The notes under the pieces: model-generated | Database searches by the model: none | Seen by the model: the letters and a program-made list of their open reading frames with translations, nothing else | What the model was told of the DNA's origin: nothing | Part shown: positions 60,110 to 64,000 of the stretch, piece after piece | Numbering within the stretch: position 1 is the first letter of the stretch | How the letters are laid out: each line of letters starts with the position of its first letter | Origin: Chlorops oryzae | Taxonomy: Eukaryota; Arthropoda; Insecta; Diptera; Chloropidae | NCBI GenBank assembly: GCA_020466095.1 | Contig: CM035806.1 | Coordinates: 7,113,622-7,177,621 of the forward strand | Direction: 5' to 3' | Length of the DNA stretch: 64,000 bases | Position numbers and translations under genes: made by a program

Positions 60110-63100
60110 CTAGATCTGTTGCATTAGTTCTTCTGACGTCTGCGGATCAGTTGTGTCATCGAAGCCATCGTTTGGGGCAATCTCTGTGCTTAAATTGCCT
60201 ACTGTTGATGTGATCAGAGTAACCAGAGTCGATACCATTACATCACTGATCGTTGCGGCTGTAACTCCAATTTTCGATAATAGCTCTGTGGCCGCCGTAG
60301 TTGCGATCGTTGCCACTGCGGTCGCCTCCGGTGCGATTGCCGCTCCAGCAAGGGATGTGTTCTGTGCTGTTGTCGTCGTCGCCGCAGCCGCCGTAACTGC
60401 CGCTGCTATTGTCGACGTCGCGCGGGCAATTGTGCTTGATGCTTCTGTCGTGGGAAGCAATGAAGAAATTGTTGTTGTCAATAGAGCTGCCGCAATCGCT
60501 GTGGTATTGAAGCTTGCTGCTGCTGCTGTACCACTTGGAATAGCAGTTGTGAACTGTGATGTTGTTGCTGCTGTAGTTGGACTTGGTGTTATCATCATCG
60601 TCGTCGTCGTCGTTGTCGTTGTCGACGTTGTAACTGCTGCTGTCGCAATTGCTGCGGCTGCAGCAGCAGTTAGACTCCGATGGCTTGAATGGTCCATAAC
60701 ATACGGATATGTTGGACACGGGTTCGTCAAGTGTGGGCCCAGCATTTTCTCAAAGACGCAACCAATCAGAGAGCCAGCAGTTAGACCGACATTGTAAGAC
60801 AAGGTCATCATATTACCGGTAACCTCTTTGAGTGTACCGGGTACTTTTGCTGGCGCTAGCATCATTGGCAAACTTCCCGCCAGTCCATTGCTAATGCCCA
60901 ATGCAATAGTGAAAATAAAGGCGGCCGTTTCGCCTGAAATGACCGGCTGGTGTCGTGGTGCACAACAGAGGAGCAGCAACGGAACGAGCACAATACGGAG
61001 GCCGGACATTAGTATAAGCTGGCGTCGTGACCACGGATACGGTATCGCTGCGAGTATTTTACCAATCACATCGGCCGTATTGAATGTGAACATAAGAAGC
61101 ACTGGCAGCCAGGTGCCCAGATTGCACGAAATTATCTCCGACTCGATGCCAGGATAAAGTGATAGCGTGACACAGTACGCTAGGGCAATGCAAACCATAT
61201 AGGGGTATATGGCTTGCGCAACGCGCCACCTCGATTCGAAACCTTGCTTCAGATCGCTCAGTTTACCGGATGGGCCATTGCAATTACCCGGTGTTAGAAC
61301 GTGTTCAACCTTGAATGCGACTGTTGTCGGTGTTGTTGTGGTCGTCCCCTCCTGCGGAGTATTCGGAATATCTGGTAAATTGTTAAGGCCATCGATGACG
61401 CTTTCGCCAGCGCTCGGATTTGACAATTCATAAACCGGATTACTGAAGCTTAACGCCTTTGGCGTAATTGTTTGAGAGTTCCTTGTTGGGAGATTGTTTG
61501 CCTCTAAGGTTATGACACCATATTTGGCCGCCGGATGCTCACCATCGTGCTGCTCATTCTGAAAAGGGTAATTTTTTTATATATTTTTGTTTTTAATATT
61601 TTCATTAGATTAGAGTCAAAAAAAAAATATTGAATCCTTTGTTCAATCTTCAAGGCTATGTTAGTTACACGTACCAATCGGTCTTCATCCGGACGCAGGA
61701 CAATTTTGGCACATGCCTTCATGTGATAACGTACAAAAGGCGAATGGATGGTCGTGATGTGAAGCAAATAACTGAACAGGATGTATAAAGTTGAGGTGAG
61801 AAAAAAGATCACCGTCGAGACGCGATCATTTTGTATCAGTAGTTTTGTGACAACACGATTGGAAGACACCAAAAAGCCCGCAATACTCTCGCCAGCCATA
61901 ACTGCCTGTGTATACTGCTTGGGCAGCATACTTGCGAACCCATAAAAGCTCGATTGTTGCACTGCAATTCATTCGCAAAGGATCAATGGGGGAAAAAAAA
62001 ATCATACAACACACACACACACGCATCAATCAAAATACCCAGTAGTCAACTGAGCCACCCAAACACTGGTATTTTCACCAGTCCATGGTGACATGGACGC
62101 GTCCATCGGCTATCCAAAACGCTGTCCCATTTAACATTGTGATGTCATTTCCATGGGCGGGTCGTCCGTTTATACGTCTTCGTTGGCGAGCCTTTTCGCT
62201 AGCGAATAAGGACATGCGTTTTGTTTAGTGCGGAAGGGGTAGCTATTTACCTAGCGAAGGTGGAGTGATCATTTCACCTGCCTATTCTTCTATCTTTCTT
62301 TCACTAGTGAAATGGCTAGCCATCATAGATCGGCGTAATGGTTCATCCTTTATGTCGGTGGCGCACTTTTGACTACTGGGTAGTGTTAAAGCTTACCTGT
62401 ACAACCAATGGCAACGAGCGATACTGCTGCTAAGTTCACCGAATAAGCTGTATTCGCGGCGAAAACATGCCAGGCCACCTCACAAATGGCAACGAAGATC
62501 AGTGTCGTAAATGAAACGATATAGCCGAAGAGAACACGCGTACGAAAGGAGGCGAGTGTAAGCAGGACGTTATTGAGCAATACTGTTGCGAACGCAACAA
62601 CAATGTATGTCATCGACATGTCCAGGGCAACCGAACGGCCAGGAAAACGTGCTTGCCAATAGTCGGCGGCAATGATAAAACTGTTTTTGCGGGCAAAGGA
62701 CGAAAATCGATTAGATACACAAATCATTATAAGGCAACAAGGCAAATTCGTCCAGTCGTCTCGCTATTGTTCCAGGCCAATACAGATCTCTCTAGCATTA
62801 AGGCTCAGTTACTCTTGATTGAACGTAACTTAACTTAACTTATTTAATCAGCTGTATTGATATGTTTAGTTCATTTTATGTTATATGGGATCAGTCACTG
62901 AAAACTTAATTTGACTTAAGATAAGAATCTGTGGAAAACAGATTTCACTAAGTTAAGTTAAGTTACGTTCAATCAAGAGTAACTGAGCCTTTTAATTCGA
63001 TTTAACTCACCTATTGTAGGGCAAGACGAAACCGATTCCTGCGGCTAAAAGCGCCAGATAGACTGCATGCTTTTGATCTTTTGGCGTTCGACCATCTGAT

Positions 63101-63183
63101 TCGGGGCTATCCATTGGTTCGTGACGTATGGTCGAGCTACGGCCCTCAAGAGGTTCATAGCTGGCCGCTTGTGTTGATTCCAT
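60110..63183 (-). CDS. Equilibrative nucleoside transporter, ENT4/PMAT (SLC29A4) type
   Basis: Four coding exons on the minus strand, read downward: 63183-63011, 62680-62397, 61961-61675, 61558-60110 (730 residues), with GT-AG sites and matching phases. The start at 63183 is the first ATG of the exon frame. Eleven hydrophobic segments fit the SLC29 fold. Landmarks include LPYNSFIIAADY (TM1), FDM-like ALDMSMTYIV (TM2), QQSSFYGFASMLPKQYTQAVMAGES (TM4-5), a large polar loop after TM6 (about residues 249-360), and LGISNGLAGSLPMMLAP with TGNMMTLSYNVGLTAGS (TM10-11). These match vertebrate ENT4/PMAT, which carries nucleosides and monoamines across the plasma membrane; the fly substrate is not evident. 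After TM11 comes an unusual tail of about 205 Ala/Thr-rich residues that the family normally lacks. Introns 1 and 2 contain MITEs. The gene converges on Ack-like. Confidence 0.93.
60113..60730 (-). other. Ala/Thr-rich C-terminal extension of the ENT4-like protein
   Basis: About residues 524-730: runs of Ala (TAAAAAAAI) and Thr (TTTTTTTTMM) separated by short Ser/Val/Ile stretches, ending in an acidic tail (DDTTDPQTSEELMQQI). The DNA is trinucleotide-rich (GCN/ACN), and two other frames are also open across most of it. ENT C-termini face outward, so a Thr-rich tail could be O-glycosylated; this is inference. A GTATGT at 60704 on the minus strand could act as a splice donor and remove it. Confidence 0.65.
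62036..62382. mobile_element. MITE in intron 2 of the ENT4-like gene
   Basis: TACCCAGTAGTCAA at 62036 is matched inversely by TTGACTACTGGGTA ending 62382. TA at both ends suggests a TA target (Tc1/mariner-type), but the TA could also belong to the repeat. Noncoding. Confidence 0.65.
62801..62990. mobile_element. Short hairpin MITE in intron 1 of the ENT4-like gene
   Basis: AGGCTCAGTTACTCTTGATT and the following 20 bases are repeated in perfect inverse at the other end (about 40-base arms around a loop of about 110 bases). Flanks are TTA-rich, so the target is uncertain. Confidence 0.78.
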
Positions 63184-64000
63184 ATCTCTATCGATTTGTC
63201 GAAAATCTCCAAAAGCACCTCAAAACCAACTGCGGTGTCTGCGTCGAAACGATTCCGATGATCCGATGCTCTGGAGTGTGACCGGTAAGTCGATTTGAAA
63301 TCTTTGACTTTTCTTAAAAGTCCACCTTTCTCGTGTGGTTTATTGTTGTTGCTGTTATTGTTCTTGTTTTGCTGTTTGTGGTTGTTGTTTTTATTATTGT
63401 TCTGTTATTGATAACTTTGTAATAAGTATATAACCCATTCGGCTCACAGCCGATTATATGAAATTTTTTATGATTATCTTTATTTATTTATAAGTGTATT
63501 GAGTGACTTCTGGCTTCTGACATTTGATTCAGCGTTTGATTCTCTCTTTAATTGGAATTGGAAATCCTTAAGAATATTTAACTCGATTGCTTACGCGTTT
63601 TTACGTACATTTTGTATTTTCCGACCAATGATTCGCCGCTCTGCTCACAGGCAGCTTTAGGGAATTGATTTTCCTAGAAAGGCAAAAGAGCTACCAAAAA
63701 AAAAAAAAAAAAAAAAAAAAAACAACAAAACAAAAAGGAAAAAAGTTAGAAGAAGAAGAAAAAGTACACCCAATCAGGTGGTGAAACGTTCAAATCGTTC
63801 GCATAACAATGTCCGCCTACCATTGCGATGTTGAGTGCTGGAGCCGAAAACTCCCTGCACCGTTACGGTTGGCATCGAAAATTAAAAGCTACACAATTAA
63901 CTGTTTCTTTTTAAAAAAATTTTTTTTTTGTTTTGAAGTTTTTCGTTTTGTTTATTACACAATTTTGAGAAGCAAATGCAATTAGTAATCGCTCGCGTTG
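63184..64000. other. 5' flank of the ENT4-like gene
   Basis: Presumed 5' untranslated region and promoter area of the minus-strand gene. It contains GTTGTT-type repeats at about 63340-63410 and an A run at 63695-63722. No upstream exon or core promoter motif can be fixed. Confidence 0.4.

Noticed and set aside
60243..60719. 158-codon Ser/Asp/Asn-rich open frame on the minus strand
   Set aside because: Another frame of the same trinucleotide-rich tail; there is no start context or independent support.
60153..60797. 214-codon Val/Ala-rich open frame on the + strand
   Set aside because: It is the reverse reading of the Ala/Thr-rich tail of the ENT4-like gene, whose minus-strand frame continues an unmistakable transporter.

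Overview
This window looks like nuclear DNA of a higher (brachyceran/schizophoran) fly. It is AT-rich, introns are short and use GT-AG sites, and the proteins read closest to dipteran and vertebrate homologues I know. A tephritid-like species with a large, repeat-rich genome would fit, but the species cannot be fixed from this sequence. There is no bacterial or phage signature.

Only four protein-coding genes of cellular type can be supported, and they fill a small part of the window. (1) 20736-21885 (+): an intronless coiled-coil protein with an IQ motif, resembling dynein regulatory complex subunit DRC10/IQCD. Its IQ motif lies one frame away from the main reading frame. (2) 35585-42670 (+): a five-exon sodium-coupled neurotransmitter-symporter (SLC6) gene of the insect nutrient amino acid transporter type. 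(3) 52859-56416 (+): an ACK/TNK2-family tyrosine kinase (Ack-like) with SAM-like, kinase, SH3, CRIB-like and UBA regions, carrying one apparent frameshift. (4) 60110-63183 (-): a four-exon equilibrative nucleoside transporter of the ENT4/PMAT (SLC29A4) type with a very long Ala/Thr-rich C-terminal tail. Genes 3 and 4 converge. I see no operon-like or pathway link between the four genes.

The most unusual region is 41101-51760. The last three exons of the SLC6 gene, with their 3' flank, are present as a near-identical tandem copy (44161-47189) and as a broken third copy (48468-50160). The duplication junctions coincide with pieces of a mariner transposon of the irritans (Himar-like) subfamily, which is itself present as two damaged copies (47190-48467 and about 50469-51759). 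A 17-bp minisatellite follows each copy of the stop codon region, with 11, 10 and 8 units. Many small indels in the third copy mean an assembly error must be excluded.

The rest is repeat landscape. Most elements are non-autonomous DNA transposons recognised by inverted ends plus target-site duplications. They include at least eight hAT-type elements with 8-bp duplications, TTAA-flanked piggyBac-like elements, TTA-flanked Harbinger-like elements, and long foldback elements. There are also tRNA-derived SINEs, dispersed CAGA-containing repeats, very long GA and CT tracts, and several minisatellites. No rRNA gene, convincing functional tRNA gene or CRISPR array was found. The stretch 1-20700 contains no cellular gene that I can support.
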